Shown here: one piece after another, positions 24,301 through 34,580 of the stretch
Numbering within the stretch: position 1 is the stretch's first letter
How the letters are laid out: every line of letters starts with the position of its first letter
DNA from: Argyresthia goedartella
Lineage: Eukaryota > Arthropoda > Insecta > Lepidoptera > Argyresthiidae
Direction of reading: 5' to 3'
Length of the DNA stretch: 64,000 nucleotides
NCBI GenBank assembly: GCA_949825045.1
Contig: OX463818.1
Span: forward strand, 24,382,906-24,446,905
Made by a program: the position numbers and the translations under genes
The notes under the pieces: model-generated
Seen by the model: only the letters and a program-made list of their open reading frames with translations
Database searches by the model: none
What the model was told of the DNA's origin: nothing

Positions 24301-24860
24301 GTGTGATAGCCGGAACCTGCAAAGAGGCCAAACCATACCCGCACTCTACCGTGGGAAGCTCTTTAGCCATGGGAAGCACTCTACATAAAAAAAAACTCGA
24401 CGGGTAAAAGCTGCGAGTTCACAGTTTCACACTTTGCCTGTTTGTGTGGCACTTCCGCGCGTTTCATTTGCATATTCCCCGCACCTTGGAGCACGTGGAA
24501 ACTCTAATACTAGCGCACTGACTGGATAGATGCAAAAGTCAGGCGGCATGCCTGAAGTTATTTCTACCAGCGCTGTGTAATCTACGTTGTTCGTTTAGGA
24601 ACAAAAGCATTACAATTACTAGGTACATAAAATAGACAGTTTCGTTTCGTAAATTATGTTTATTTCTTCCAATGTAGGAAATATCCAAACGTAAAAGTTA
24701 CAATATACCGTCCGAGAGGGCACAGTCGTATATTTATTCCAAACAGTACTCACGGGAGCGACAGATGAAAAATATCATTTCAGACCTAACGGTGAGTAAT
24801 GGTGCCTCATTTCCTTTCTTCATTTCCCCTCTGATTAAGATTAGTATCTGAATTAACAGT
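21320..24860. other. intronic stretch without a gene
   Basis: Holds a C-rich tract (22648-22730), a (GGC)n-rich patch (23675-23705) and a 51-nt hairpin at 23881-23931. No coding sequence supported. Confidence 0.5.
23881..23931. repeat. short near-perfect hairpin
   Basis: ccttattttagcgaacgcac pairs with gtatgctttcgccaaaataagg across a loop of about 5-8 nt, giving roughly 20-22 paired positions with two or three mismatches. No larger element boundaries are seen. Confidence 0.6.
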
Positions 24861-25439
24861 CGGCACAAGTTTTCACACACAGGCGATAGGCCAGCTCCCT
24901 GTCGCGCTACATGGAGTATTGAAGAACTGGCATAACGTGGGCATTATTGTGCCTTTGCCACCCAATGGGAAAAAACTGGCCAAGGGCGAGTCAAAATAAA
25001 AGTATGCAAACGGATTATCTTCACTGATTAACCTACCGTATAGAAAAAACTGAATACTCCACAAATATACCATTCGAATAACAAAATAAGCACCTACAAC
25101 AAAATCATAAATCCTATCAAAACTAGCTAATCTTACACAGTTCACAACAAATATCTGGCTTTTCGAACACAAATTCAGTTTTTTTGACAAAAATCTCCAT
25201 CCATATAGCCGAATTTCTAAAATTCGTGTCTTTTGCTGCACCACACTAATTAATGTATACTTTACCAAATTATGTTTAACAATTTTGTAATTCTTAAATA
25301 TAATTTAATAAAAAGATTACTACTATAGCTAAATTTATTTTTTCTTAACAGTCTTAATGAAAATTATATATAAAAACATACCTATTGCCATAAAGCGAAA
25401 ACGAAAAATCATACAATGAAAAGTTTGAGGCTTTAATTA

Positions 25440-25700
25440 GATTTAATTGGGAAATACAACCGCACATCAAAAATACTGATATCAACAGCTATCAGAGGCG
25501 AAGTGGTGTGGTAGCTTAGGGGAAGGGTAAAAGAGGTGAGCGAAGCGAAGCCCTAATTATCCTTCGTGTTAGGTTGAACATGTAAGAGCAAAAGAAACAT
25601 AAAATGTCTGAACATACATGTAAGAGCATAAAAAAATATGTTTTTGTTGAACATTTTTGGTGTGCAAATAGGACATATTTGATATGCGATTAAATACTAC
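25440..25700 (-). repeat. core-plus-inverted-arrays element, copy 3
   Basis: The core on the minus strand spans about 25505-25595 (gtagcttaggggaagggtaa, gaggtgagcgaagcgaag, tgttaggttgaacatgtaag). The left flank gcacatcaaaaatactg and right flank gaacatttttggtgtgc are inverted relative to each other. Confidence 0.6.
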
Positions 25701-27049
25701 CCGATTAAAGTTTGTTTTTTATATTGCATTTGCAAAAAATATGATAAAAAATCTGATTGATCGTTCTTTGTTGTTATTATGTTTGTATTTAGGTGATTTT
25801 TTGATTGATTGTTTGGTAGTTTAGTAAGAATGATTGATTAAATGGTGTTTTCATTAATTAAAACTTATGCGCTCCAAAGAATAATAGGTGCTTGGTTCAA
25901 GTAAAGTTATGTTCACGTTTTTGTAGTTAATAAAATAATTGTTAGGTTAACATTCAGATATCAGATAATCACTTAGAATAATAACGGTTTTACATAAGTA
26001 GTTAAACAGTTTCCAAAATTTATTTTATCTTGTGGGTAAATTCTGAGGTGCAGTCAGTATTTTTGTTCAGTTTTGAGATATTTTGAACAAAAAATCGGGG
26101 ATTATTTGTTAAGCGTTGAAATACATGCCTTTCCTTAATTTGTGTCTTCCTATTTAAACCATACATGTATGTATAGTTTTCCTTCAGTAGTTTCGGAGAT
26201 AAGAGCAGGGGTGGTTTTTTGTATTTTTTCTTAAACAACTTTTTAACTATTTAAATATGACGAAAAAAATATTGAGATCCTCGCAAAACGTCTTTTCATT
26301 TGACATGTGACACGATACAGTTTGAAAAACGATTTTATTTTATTTGCTTATTTGTCTCCAAGAAGTGCCCCGCAAATCCACAATTATTTTGTTTTCGTAA
26401 CACGATCGTGATATGTGACCTTCACTGGTTCAGAAATCGGTCGTTTTATATACTTTTACACACGGAAGAAAGGACATCCTACAATGGTTCCGTTTTTCCT
26501 TTTTAAGGTACGAAACCCTAAAAATGTGACGCTGTGAATGTTGGCTTGGTCTTCAACGGTGCATTACCTTGTAGTGACCTCGTAGAGTGAGTACTACTTG
26601 TACTTCAAGGTTATGATGAAATACTTGACTTGGCGACACTTACTATACAGATAGGTATGATGCGTGGACATTTAGATGTTTTTGTTTACTGCCAAGTTGG
26701 CAAGTCGGAAATAGTAGAGTTCGCAAAGGCTTATATTTACGAACCGAGAAGTTTACGGCACGAGCCGAAGGTGGGGTCGTAGCGAGGTTCGTAAAGAAGC
26801 CTTCGAACGAGTTAGGAATATAATTTTTCCGCCTGAGATCCCAGTATAAAATATATTGAAGAATTTTGGAACACCGATATTAATAGGTGTACCGTCCCCT
26901 ACGTACTGTAGCAATAGCACTTCGGCGACACAGGAAGTGTGGTTATATAATATCACGTCCGACATTGTCATCATGTGAAAACTTAGTATTCCTATATAAC
27001 CTAGGTTTTCAATCAAATAGAGAGCCATTAACTGAGCATGCAATGACAA

Positions 27050-28015
27050 GCCTCTTATTTCGTCTCCCGTCGGTTGCCCCACCTCGCCGACAAGCTATTG
27101 TAGTATGTAGTAGGGCTGGCGCAGATACTCCCCCTTACATACAAACATATCCTAAAAGACGTGATACAGGTGTATGTAGATATCTCAATCTTTATATTAG
27201 CGAGTTCATCAGTTGGATGGTAAGATTCGAAGACAATGTCAGCCCATTCGCTTACTCTTGAAATCACGTTTCTTGCGTGCTTGGTCAGGAAAGTTTGTAG
27301 TAGTGTCATCATCGATCTTGACCTTGTGAATTGGCGTTGGAGATATATTATTTTTCTACTTCAAGAGTTCGGTGGTGTTGAGGCAAGAAAACTCGTTCTC
27401 TGGTCTTGGTATTCTGTAGGGTGCTGATGGCAGATTCTGTCAATATCGCTCTGATCGTCGACTGCAATGTAGGGCCAGCGTTCATGGATATGCCTCTCCA
27501 TCTGATAGTCACCGTATTCTGTCTTGGCGACGTGGTCGATGTGATGACATGATGATGATGATGATCGCTTCTGGCTGTGGAACTTTTGGCTGTTCCTGGA
27601 CGTTGGAACATAGCGTTAATTTTAGGTTTGGCTTGATCTTGACTCTTCTTTCTTCTTGGCTATCGCCATAATTTGGATCTTATGTGGTGGGTTGTCTTCA
27701 TAGCCCGCTATCAACCGACTATTGACCTGTGGTCTACAGTTGAGGTTATGAGTTTGCTTGTGTGCTGCGTATTTTCTACTGCTGCTTCGTTGGCTTGGGC
27801 TATGCGACTGAGGACAGGAACTATTTCATCGACCTCTCGGCAACTTGATGATGCAATCTTCTTGGCGCCTGACTCTCCATTGCGGAAACATTTTTGAAGG
27901 CAAATCCAGCTTCTTTCTTCATATTAACGAAGATATAACCGACCTCGATGTTCACTGTCGGGGTCATCACTTTGCCGACAGGGGCAACCGACGGGAGAAG
28001 GAATAATAAGCTCAA
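27050..28015 (-). mobile_element. element with inverted ends and a decayed minus-strand ORF
   Basis: The ends cttatttcgtctcccgtcgg + ttgcccc (27053-27079) and ggggcaaccgacgggagaag + gaataataag (27981-28010) are inverses with a few changes, and each opens into different sequence inward. The segment between reads as broken protein on the minus strand (next entry). Target duplication and superfamily not determined. Confidence 0.45.
27150..27960 (-). pseudogene. unidentified decayed ORF inside the inverted-ended element
   Basis: Several adjoining minus-strand frames look protein-like, reading 5' to 3' on the minus strand from 27960 to 27150: NMKKEAGFAFKNVSAMESQA, then EVDEIVPVLSRIAQANEAAV after a frame change, then HIDHVAKTEYGDYQMERHIH and ERWPYIAVDDQSDIDRI, then LLQTFLTKHARNVISRVSEW. 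Composition is charged and helical and unlike the surrounding AT-rich DNA. At least three frame changes or stops separate the pieces. I do not recognise the family. A retroelement structural protein or a transposon accessory protein would fit equally. Confidence 0.35.
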
Positions 28016-28369
28016 AACACCAAGGTAAAAACTTAAAAAAAAACAAGCCCCATTTCTTTCTCACCGGTCGGTATGCGAATGTCGTCAAAATAAACGAAAA
28101 CAAGGCTATGAATTCTTTTTGTCTATTGTATATATGTCTATATATATTAGACGTCAATATAAACGAATATACGGTATTTATAGATAGATTTCATCTTACG
28201 ACAATGACATTAACCCACCACTGGTAAGTCACAGTAAAGCAATTATACGCATATTACATCATAATTCTAGTACTTTGCTTTGTTACAGCTGGCTCAGAGA
28301 CAAATACAATTAGCGCGAACTCAAAGTCTAATTCAAAGTAAAATTTATAGATTGCTGTACATAGATATT

Positions 28370-28995
28370 TAAATATACTTGCAAACGTCGTGTTTTGCCT
28401 CTTCTCTACATTGGACCACTGTGGGAGCGGAAGGGCGAAACTCCCACAGATTGTTTTTAGATCTCTTTTAGAAAGTGGTTATGCTTATCCACTCAGCCGT
28501 GGGGCCATCAAAAAATTATTGATAATTTTTCATAGGTATTGAACTTTATTACTAAGCTATAAGGTACAAAATTGCGGGCCATTTTTGATCTACCCACAGA
28601 CGAATGGTTATCTAATAAAAATATCACAAAATTATTTTTATAAATAAGCAGGAATAAATATTTTCAAAATTATTAAATGCTGTCTGTGTTGAATTAGATT
28701 CATCCCATATAGTCCCGTCATTTAAGTAATCTTGAACATTGTAACATCCCTTTTTCGACAAAGTCGCTTTAACATGCTTTTTAAATTGCTCTAATGGCAA
28801 TTTAAAAATCTCCAGAGGTATCTTGTTCTAGTAGAGAATGTACTGACCCTTGAAAGAATAGCTAACCTTCGCGAGTCTAAGACCGGGGCTCATCCAGTCG
28901 GTGATTATTTCTTAGGTTAACATTAAAGCTATCGCTAAGTTTGGAAAAGGTTCTTGCGTATATACATAATATTTCCGAAAATAAATTGACTAGTT
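28370..28995 (-). mobile_element. LINE family L, RT C-terminus and 3' end, copy 2
   Basis: On the minus strand 28870-28680 reads FKGQYILY*NKIPLEIFKLP, then LEQFKKHVKATLSKKGCYNV and QDYLNDGTIWDES. This is the usual C-terminal tail of Jockey/CR1-like RT proteins, with one stop. 28380-28480 is the 3' UTR (cttctctacattggaccact, cccacagattg) shared with 61340-61400. Confidence 0.72.
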
Positions 28996-29169
28996 ACAAG
29001 CTTGTATGAACTATACATGGACAGTTAAAATCGTAACCCGTCCTTTCGGCATTTCCGTTATGTCAGGTAAATAAATTCACAATTCCCTTTCCCTTACTCG
29101 GTGGCAGAGGCACGTTTATAAAATCAGAAGACATGTGAATTAATGAAAACAATTCCACACTAGGGCACG

Positions 29170-29390
29170 CACAGTCCCCACAGTCTAAAAGCGGTTGTCC
29201 GAATATCGTGCACACGTCAAGGTGGCGCCCTCCAGTCGCCCTTTGTGCGCGATTGCCCCGCAAACTCGGCGGCTGTTGACGCCGCGCCGGCAACGCGTTC
29301 GGTGCGGCCGGCCGCCACTCCGAACGAGCACATGTAGACGACTCTAAACTAGGTTCTACCGGCGAGACGGTAGGCAGCACTTACGGGGTA
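29170..29390. other. GC- and CpG-rich island of unknown role
   Basis: About 200 bp rich in CG dinucleotides (ggcggctgttgacgccgcgc, gtgcggccggccgccactcc) between two fragments of the gtggcagaggc module. A minus-strand frame (29063-29380) crosses it but shows no domain. On the minus strand a cgtaagt donor-like site lies at about 29376-29382. It could be an unannotated exon, a regulatory island or part of a repeat. Confidence 0.3.
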
Positions 29391-29754
29391 GGGTCATTTT
29401 ACTAGACACAACGACAATACAGCGGCACGATTTTTTCCATAGGGGTGGCAGAGGCTCAGTTGTGCCCACATTAACCCCCAATTTCCGAAGGAGTCGTTAA
29501 ATGTAGCAAGCGATTAATCGATCATTAATTCAAAATAGCGGCATGTGATTGGCTGAAATGCGTTTAGCAAGAGTTTAACAAGTTGTCACAGCTAATTTTC
29601 CTTTCAGAAACCGGGCATTAGTCAGTTATTCAATACAACATTTTGCGTGACGTGCTAGCCTATCGCCGCATCGCTTTGGGTAGATCAAGCTGTTTATAAA
29701 TAAATGGTGAGGTTTAGATAGCCTGTTTTTTTAAAAAAGTTTCCTAAGGAAAGA

Positions 29755-29865
29755 AGAAAGAAGTCTCGGGTTCTTATCCCTGCCGGGGAAGAAGAAAGCA
29801 TATCTCCAGGTTTTGGATGTGCGTTTGTGATTCTGGTTCCCACGACACTGGATATAGTCGTTTCG
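29755..29865 (+). repeat. SINE-A fragment
   Basis: ctcgggttcttatccctgcc resembles a decayed B-box region. It is followed by ccaggttttggatgtgcg and tctggttcccacgacactgg as in SINE-A; the tail is lost. Confidence 0.5.
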
Positions 29866-29869
29866 GGTT

Positions 29870-31560
29870 AGCGTGGCAATAGCGGGCATTGAATCCTGTC
29901 TACCACTGTATGCTCGTGATTGGGTTAGCGATACCTATTTTTTACGTGCAACGTTCGAAATGACTGTCGTTAACTTTATCATGGTAGCGGTCGCGGATCG
30001 ACCGTTATCATGGTTATCAAGTATGATTCGGATCGCAGTAGCCATTGGGTCAATGACCGCTATTGCAATACTAATCTGTGTACACTGTAGTGTACGACCC
30101 TTTCGTTATTTAGTTCACGACTAATTTGGTTCTTGTAGAATCTCACAGCCCCGGTTTTACTCAATACAATTGTTAAAAAATCATAACTGAGAAGTCGGAT
30201 GGTCGGCAATTGTATGGCACTGTTGACCGTGGGATATTATCTTGTTGTTAGAAATTGTTATTGTCACGAAATCACCACGGCAGCGGCTGTTTAATAGTTG
30301 GTAGCACTCACGTGTCATTTCTAATATCTTGACTTGAATGCCCTTGACACTTATTAGCCCAGACGAGTTTGTGACGAATCTCCGTGTTTACTTCTGCCAC
30401 AGCTTGATTACTGCTAACAATTTCGAGTATATTTTTAGGTACAGACAGTCAGACATACCTACCATTATCTACTACTGACTGTCCTGTCCGCTATGATACC
30501 CAATAGAGCGCAATAGAGTCCAAATATGCTGCATGCGTTTATTTGACTAACATATTTTACATATCATATTTAACACACTGAACTATGTAAAGTTGCGATA
30601 ACATGGTCTCCGTCTCTGTCTGTCTTTAATAAAAGTTGGAATAAAAGGGTGCTGTCTCTTTTCCACCACACATTATCTCTATCTTTTACTTATACGGCTA
30701 CTATAAATTGTCGCTCGTCGGTTGGCCGCGATTTATGATCGAATAATATAACATGTGGTGAAATTCACTTGCGCACCTCCGAGCTGATTTATATCGCCCA
30801 GCGGAGAATGTGCCGCTAAAATTGGATTTCAATTCACCCAACCAGGCCTGTGACGATTCCGACACTTATCGCAAAGAAGCGTATATTTCACACTTCCTGG
30901 TCTTCACGCACGCGACTAACGACCTCGAGTTTATTCGCCTTGACATTGCCATTCGATCCTTGTAACGAATATAATAAGAGACAAAGCTCGACTACTCAAC
31001 TTTGATACCTAACGTCATACAGCCACCGTGATGACAGGTGTCTGAGTTAAGTTGCCGTACTCTAACATCCAATATAGACAGATTACACTGTCGATATTTG
31101 CACACCGTGCAATAAGGTGAGATCCGTGGGTGGGACGGATTCGTGTGATTCACGTTCGCGCCACGGGCGAGACTATGACATTGAGCCAGTTTATTTAGGA
31201 CAAGATGTCGCAGCATGTGTTTAGAGTTTAGAGCGTCGTCGAGCGCAATGTATGAACCAGAGCGCGCTTTGAATTTTTATATTTTTTCTGCTTTTATACG
31301 TAGTATATCTTTTTCACGATTCACAAAGAAGTAGATTCCATTTCCTAGCGAAGCAGGAAATCAAATAAATGTCGATGAAAGAAGTGATTATCGTTGAGAT
31401 GCTGTTACCGTAAATACGACTACAGGAAACCGTTAATAGACTCATGCCTACCCAAGTAAACTATTGATGCTCTCGTAATCAAAGACCTTGATTATATCTA
31501 GACCTGAGTGCATGGCCAATGGCATAGTAATCAGCGGATTACCTATGTAGTACAGTTTAT
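29870..31560. other. intronic stretch, nothing recognised
   Basis: A hydrophobic 83-codon frame (29873-30124, +) has no relatives I know and no splice or promoter context. Otherwise there is no signal. Confidence 0.45.
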
Positions 31561-31640
31561 ATCAGCACAAAAACGTCGCAAACGCGCATGGATATCTCCG
31601 TTTTTTTTAATATGTTCTTAGTTCCCCTGAGAGTAAGTTA

Positions 31641-32855
31641 TATACCCAAGTTTGCAACCCTGAAAACACTGCGCTACTCCCGCGGTGCTCGAAAAACTGC
31701 GGTAAATTCTGGCATTTACTGGCATAACCCCCCCTTTTTCCCTTGTGGGGGCAAATTTCGGTGAAATCTTTACTGAACCGATGTCTCATATCTATAAACT
31801 ACCTACCTGCCAAATTACAGCTTCATAGCTCTAGTAGTTTTTTATGTCCATATATAGACGCCCCCCTTAACGGAGGGAAATTTGAAAAATCAACTGCTTA
31901 GTTGACGTCTCATACCTATAATATACCTACCTGAAAGATTGTAACCCCCACATTTCCCGCCCTCAGGGGATGAATTTCGCCAAATCACTTCTTAGGGCTA
32001 CCCTACGGAACTCCTTTATAAAGTGTGTATAAAGTGTCAGTCAGCCAGTCAGGACTTTGAATTTTATAAGTTATACAGAAAATTCCTTAACATTTGCAGA
32101 AATACAGGTTCCACGACTGATTGTTTTATTCCTGGATGCCTACAGTGGATGTGAACCACCTGCCCTTTTCTGGCAAGGCAAGGTGAAGTGGTGCGAAACC
32201 TTTACTGGATGGACCACGCCAGCATTTTCCCTGATCCAAACTCACCAGGAATAAGTTGGAATTGCTGACGAAAAGATCTTGATGAACTCTACGGATGAGA
32301 TAAAGCGATGCTGAAAACCCTACGATATACAACATGTGTAAAATCGGCAGCGACAGCCAAAGTCAACCTTGCCCGCCTCTGCCCTACAGAGGCTGCAAAA
32401 TATCATTCTCAGAGGACCTACCACCAGGTGCAAAAATGGTTGGGGGTCGACAAATCCCGTGTGATCGGCCACAGCGAACAAGGTCTTATACCCGTCGCAA
32501 TGTGTGCAGGGTTTGCTCCTCACTCAGACCCTGTTCAGAATGGTGGCTTGCAATTGCTAGAAAGGGTACTTAAGCTCGTGCACTTGCAGAAAGGCAGGGC
32601 TTAAGTGCTCAATGCTATGCCCCTTTTACTATTACGGCATTACCGTTACTTTTTAAATTTTTGGATTTCTTATCTTTGACTGGCTGTATCTCCGCAGAAA
32701 ATGGACCTAACAGCTCTGTTTGGACTCAATTTGTAGCAAATTAAAAATATACCCTTATAACGATTAAGGTAGCTCTCTCGAAAATAGCTGTGCCAGAATT
32801 TCGCAGCTTTTCGAGCACCAGGAGCGCAGGGTTTTCAGGGTTGCAAACTTGGGTA
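31641..32855 (+). mobile_element. DNA element with TIRs of about 70 bp and possible TTA target duplication
   Basis: The left end tacccaagtttgcaaccctg through gcggtaaattctggca (31641-31714) is matched by the inverse of 32790-32855 (tgccagaatttcgcagcttt to ttgcaaacttgggta). tta lies outside both ends (31638-31640 and 32856-32858). The 1,215-bp interior carries a decayed ORF on the + strand. The long TIR and 3-bp duplication could fit several superfamilies. I leave it unassigned. Confidence 0.65.
32090..32640 (+). pseudogene. relic of a transposon-type protein with SGCD-like and cysteine-rich segments
   Basis: One frame reads VPRLIVLFLDAYSGCEPPAL and FWQGKVKWCETF (32108-32200), resembling the SGCDTTS...GKGK segment of widespread uncharacterised insect and cnidarian proteins. 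After stops it continues VNLARLCPTEAAKYHSQRTY + HQVQKWLG (about 32356-32448). After another frame change it reads VACNC*KGYLSSCTCRKAGL + KCSMLC (32540-32617), a CXC-type Cys pattern. The order (SGCD, YHQVQKWLG, C-rich tail) is that of the full-length family as I remember it. The N-terminal part is missing and several stops are present, so it is dead. Function unknown. Confidence 0.5.
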
Positions 32856-32877
32856 TTACAACAACGTATTAAATAAA

Positions 32878-33308
32878 AAACCGGTCAAGTGCGAGTCTAA
32901 ATCGCGCACGAAGGGTTCCGTACCACCGTTCAATGGAAGCGATGGTGTGGAGTGAATAGTTTGGATTTTACACAGCAAAATATTGTTTACAAAGTTATTG
33001 GTGCGGTTACTTTCACACTCCATGTACGTAACCAGGTGCATCCATAAGTTTGTATGTGGTATTGAAAGAATTGTTGTATGCGAAGAAATATTTAAGGGGG
33101 CTCCCTTAAATATTTCTTTTATCCTGTTTTTTAGTATTTGTTGTTATAGCGGATACATACAACAGAAATACATAATCTGTGAAAATTTCAACTCTCTAGC
33201 TAGCTAGGTTCTTGAGATACAGCCTGGTGACAGACGGACGGACGGACGGACGGACAGCGAAGTCTTAGTAATAGGGTTCCGTTCTTACCCGTTGGGTACG
33301 GAACCCCA
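32878..33308 (+). mobile_element. aagggttccgta-family element, copy 3 (longest)
   Basis: aaaccggtcaagtgcgagtc and acgaagggttccgtacca open the element; gacggacggacggacggaca, gcgaagtcttagtaataggg and gggtacggaacccc close it. A perfect hairpin (aagaaatatttaaggg...cccttaaatatttctt, 33083-33118) lies inside. No intact ORF; a dispersed non-coding unit very common in moth genomes. Confidence 0.75.
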
Positions 33309-33774
33309 AAAATCGTAGATACATGCGCGTTTGCGATGCTCGATGTTTTTGTGAACTGGGTAATGGGAGATGTCTCTACTGTGCAAGCACGTGAAGAGCC
33401 TATGAGATTGGGCATTGAAAAAAGATAATCGCAGGAGTTCAGAGGACAATCTTCTACAGGTCACCGTATTACACGACTGGTGTGCCATCCTTACCTGGCG
33501 TGGTCGTCGTGACGCTCCTATCCTAACTAGACCGCCATCGCCAGTGTGGGCGGGGCTGTTCCTCGTATATTTATGTTGTTTGTAAACACGCCGTCGCGCC
33601 GCCGCCCGGTCGCCAATTTCTTAGCGCTGCCGCTACAAAGTTAGAATAACAATCGAAGCTAGGGATAGCTAACATTTTTGGCTAATAAAAATACGCGTCC
33701 AAGAAAATATCGTTACAAACCGGTTACTTCTGGGATGATTAATGAACATAATCATTCTGATACAGGGGCATAGA

Positions 33775-33947
33775 TCTGCCCCACACTAGGATAACCTGTG
33801 TCGTGGGAACTAGAAACTGCGACGTCACACACATATTAACATCCAAGACCTGGGTTTTCTTTTTCTTCCTCCCCAGCCGGGATTCAAACCTGGGACCTCC
33901 CGCTTCGGAAGCACAGCCTCGACCGCTACACCACAGAGGTCGTCAAT
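33775..33947 (-). mobile_element. SINE-A, copy 3
   Basis: On the minus strand: gacgacctctgtggtgtagc, a B box with ggtttgaatcccgg (complement of 33878-33891), then the tail complement of ctgccccacactaggataac. The head and body are full length. Confidence 0.8.
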
Positions 33948-34170
33948 AGATATAGATTAGAGGTTATCTTTCAACTCCTTCAGCGATAAAGAATATGGTC
34001 ATTGTGTCTGTTTACTTTGCAATTTAATTGCTGTCCACGGCCCCGTTCAGCAAAATATTAGGTAGGAGCAAAGTGTGAGAAGAAGGATGTTCTTCCTTCT
34101 GTACCCATGTATGATGCGTTGTATGCAGTTGCACCCCACCAGCACTAATAGTCCCTTCTCTTTCACCCAG

Positions 34171-34303
34171 GTGGTGGGCAACAAGGACCGCACGAGCCAG
34201 CAGATCCAGAACAAGCTCGGCGACTACCACATCGCGCAGACGCTGCTCGACGACCCAAGCAAGTCGATTGGGATCTGCGCGGAACCGCCGAGTCCTGCCC
34301 CCT
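34171..34303 (+). CDS. lilli: AF4/FMR2-family (lilliputian-like) protein, internal exon B
   Basis: The acceptor tcccttctctttcacccag| has a strong pyrimidine tract and the donor is cct|gtaagt (34304). The 133 nt start in phase 0 and leave phase 1. The translation VVGNKDRTSQQIQNKLGDYH, then IAQTLLDDPSKSIGICAEPP and SPAP, continues exon A (LFQAPIRV) exactly where AFF proteins read EPYKV...K-x-D-x-L-S-x-R-I-Q-x-x-L-G-x-Y. In human AFF4 this helix completes the cyclin T1-binding segment. It is GC-rich against AT-rich flanks. A minus-strand frame (34024-34491) over the same region is a shadow. The next exon, which should supply two bases to finish the split codon, was not found downstream in this window. 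Confidence 0.85.
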
Positions 34304-34415
34304 GTAAGTACCTTTAATTGTATAGGATGACTAGATGGTTTTAGGTCAAGTGTGTCTGGTGAGGCGATGAAGCCGGATGTTCTAGTATTTTCTCTAGGAG
34401 AAGGGAATTTTCTAG

Positions 34416-34580
34416 GATGATGTGAAGGGTCACATCGGGGACCCAAGAAAATCGACTGGAATCTGCGCGGAACCGTCGAGTTATGTCCCAAGTAACTAAC
34501 TTTAGTTGTATGGAATAAATAGATGGTCTAGTCAGTCTGGTGAGGCGATGAAGCCGGATGTTCTAGAATTTTCTAGAATG
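34416..34580 (+). pseudogene. diverged tandem copy of the exon B 3' half with its donor and intron
   Basis: 34440-34580 aligns without gaps around the donor to 34252-34400: gacccaag, atctgcgcggaaccg and gag, then GT at the same distance, then tggtgaggcgatgaagccgg + atgttctag. The donor has changed from gtaagt to gtaact. The in-frame reading is DPRKSTGICAEPSSYVP. An acceptor-like gaattttctag ends at 34415, and 34416-34491 is open and in the same phases (0 in, 1 out) as exon B. Probably a dead duplication; an alternative exon is possible. Confidence 0.6.

Larger units (their letters stand above)
12194..34170 (+). other. large phase-0 intron of the lilli-like gene (about 22 kb)
   Basis: Bounded by gtaagt at 12194-12199 and tcccttctctttcacccag ending at 34170. 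The exon frames meet exactly in phase 0 and rejoin the conserved domain (LFQAPIRV to VGNKDRTS). I saw no further exon of this gene inside it. It is filled with the LINE, SINE and DNA-element remnants listed separately. Microexons or alternative first exons cannot be excluded by eye. Confidence 0.7.

Noticed and set aside
24873..25268. 131-codon minus-strand ORF
   Set aside because: Starts over AT-rich sequence and ends in a SINE-C tail fragment. No motif.
29873..30124. Hydrophobic 83-codon ORF as a membrane protein
   Set aside because: No recognisable family, no splice or promoter context, and composition fits chance.
34024..34491. 155-codon minus-strand open frame over exon B
   Set aside because: Antisense shadow of the GC-rich exon B and its duplicate. 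The plus strand has the conserved domain and both splice sites.
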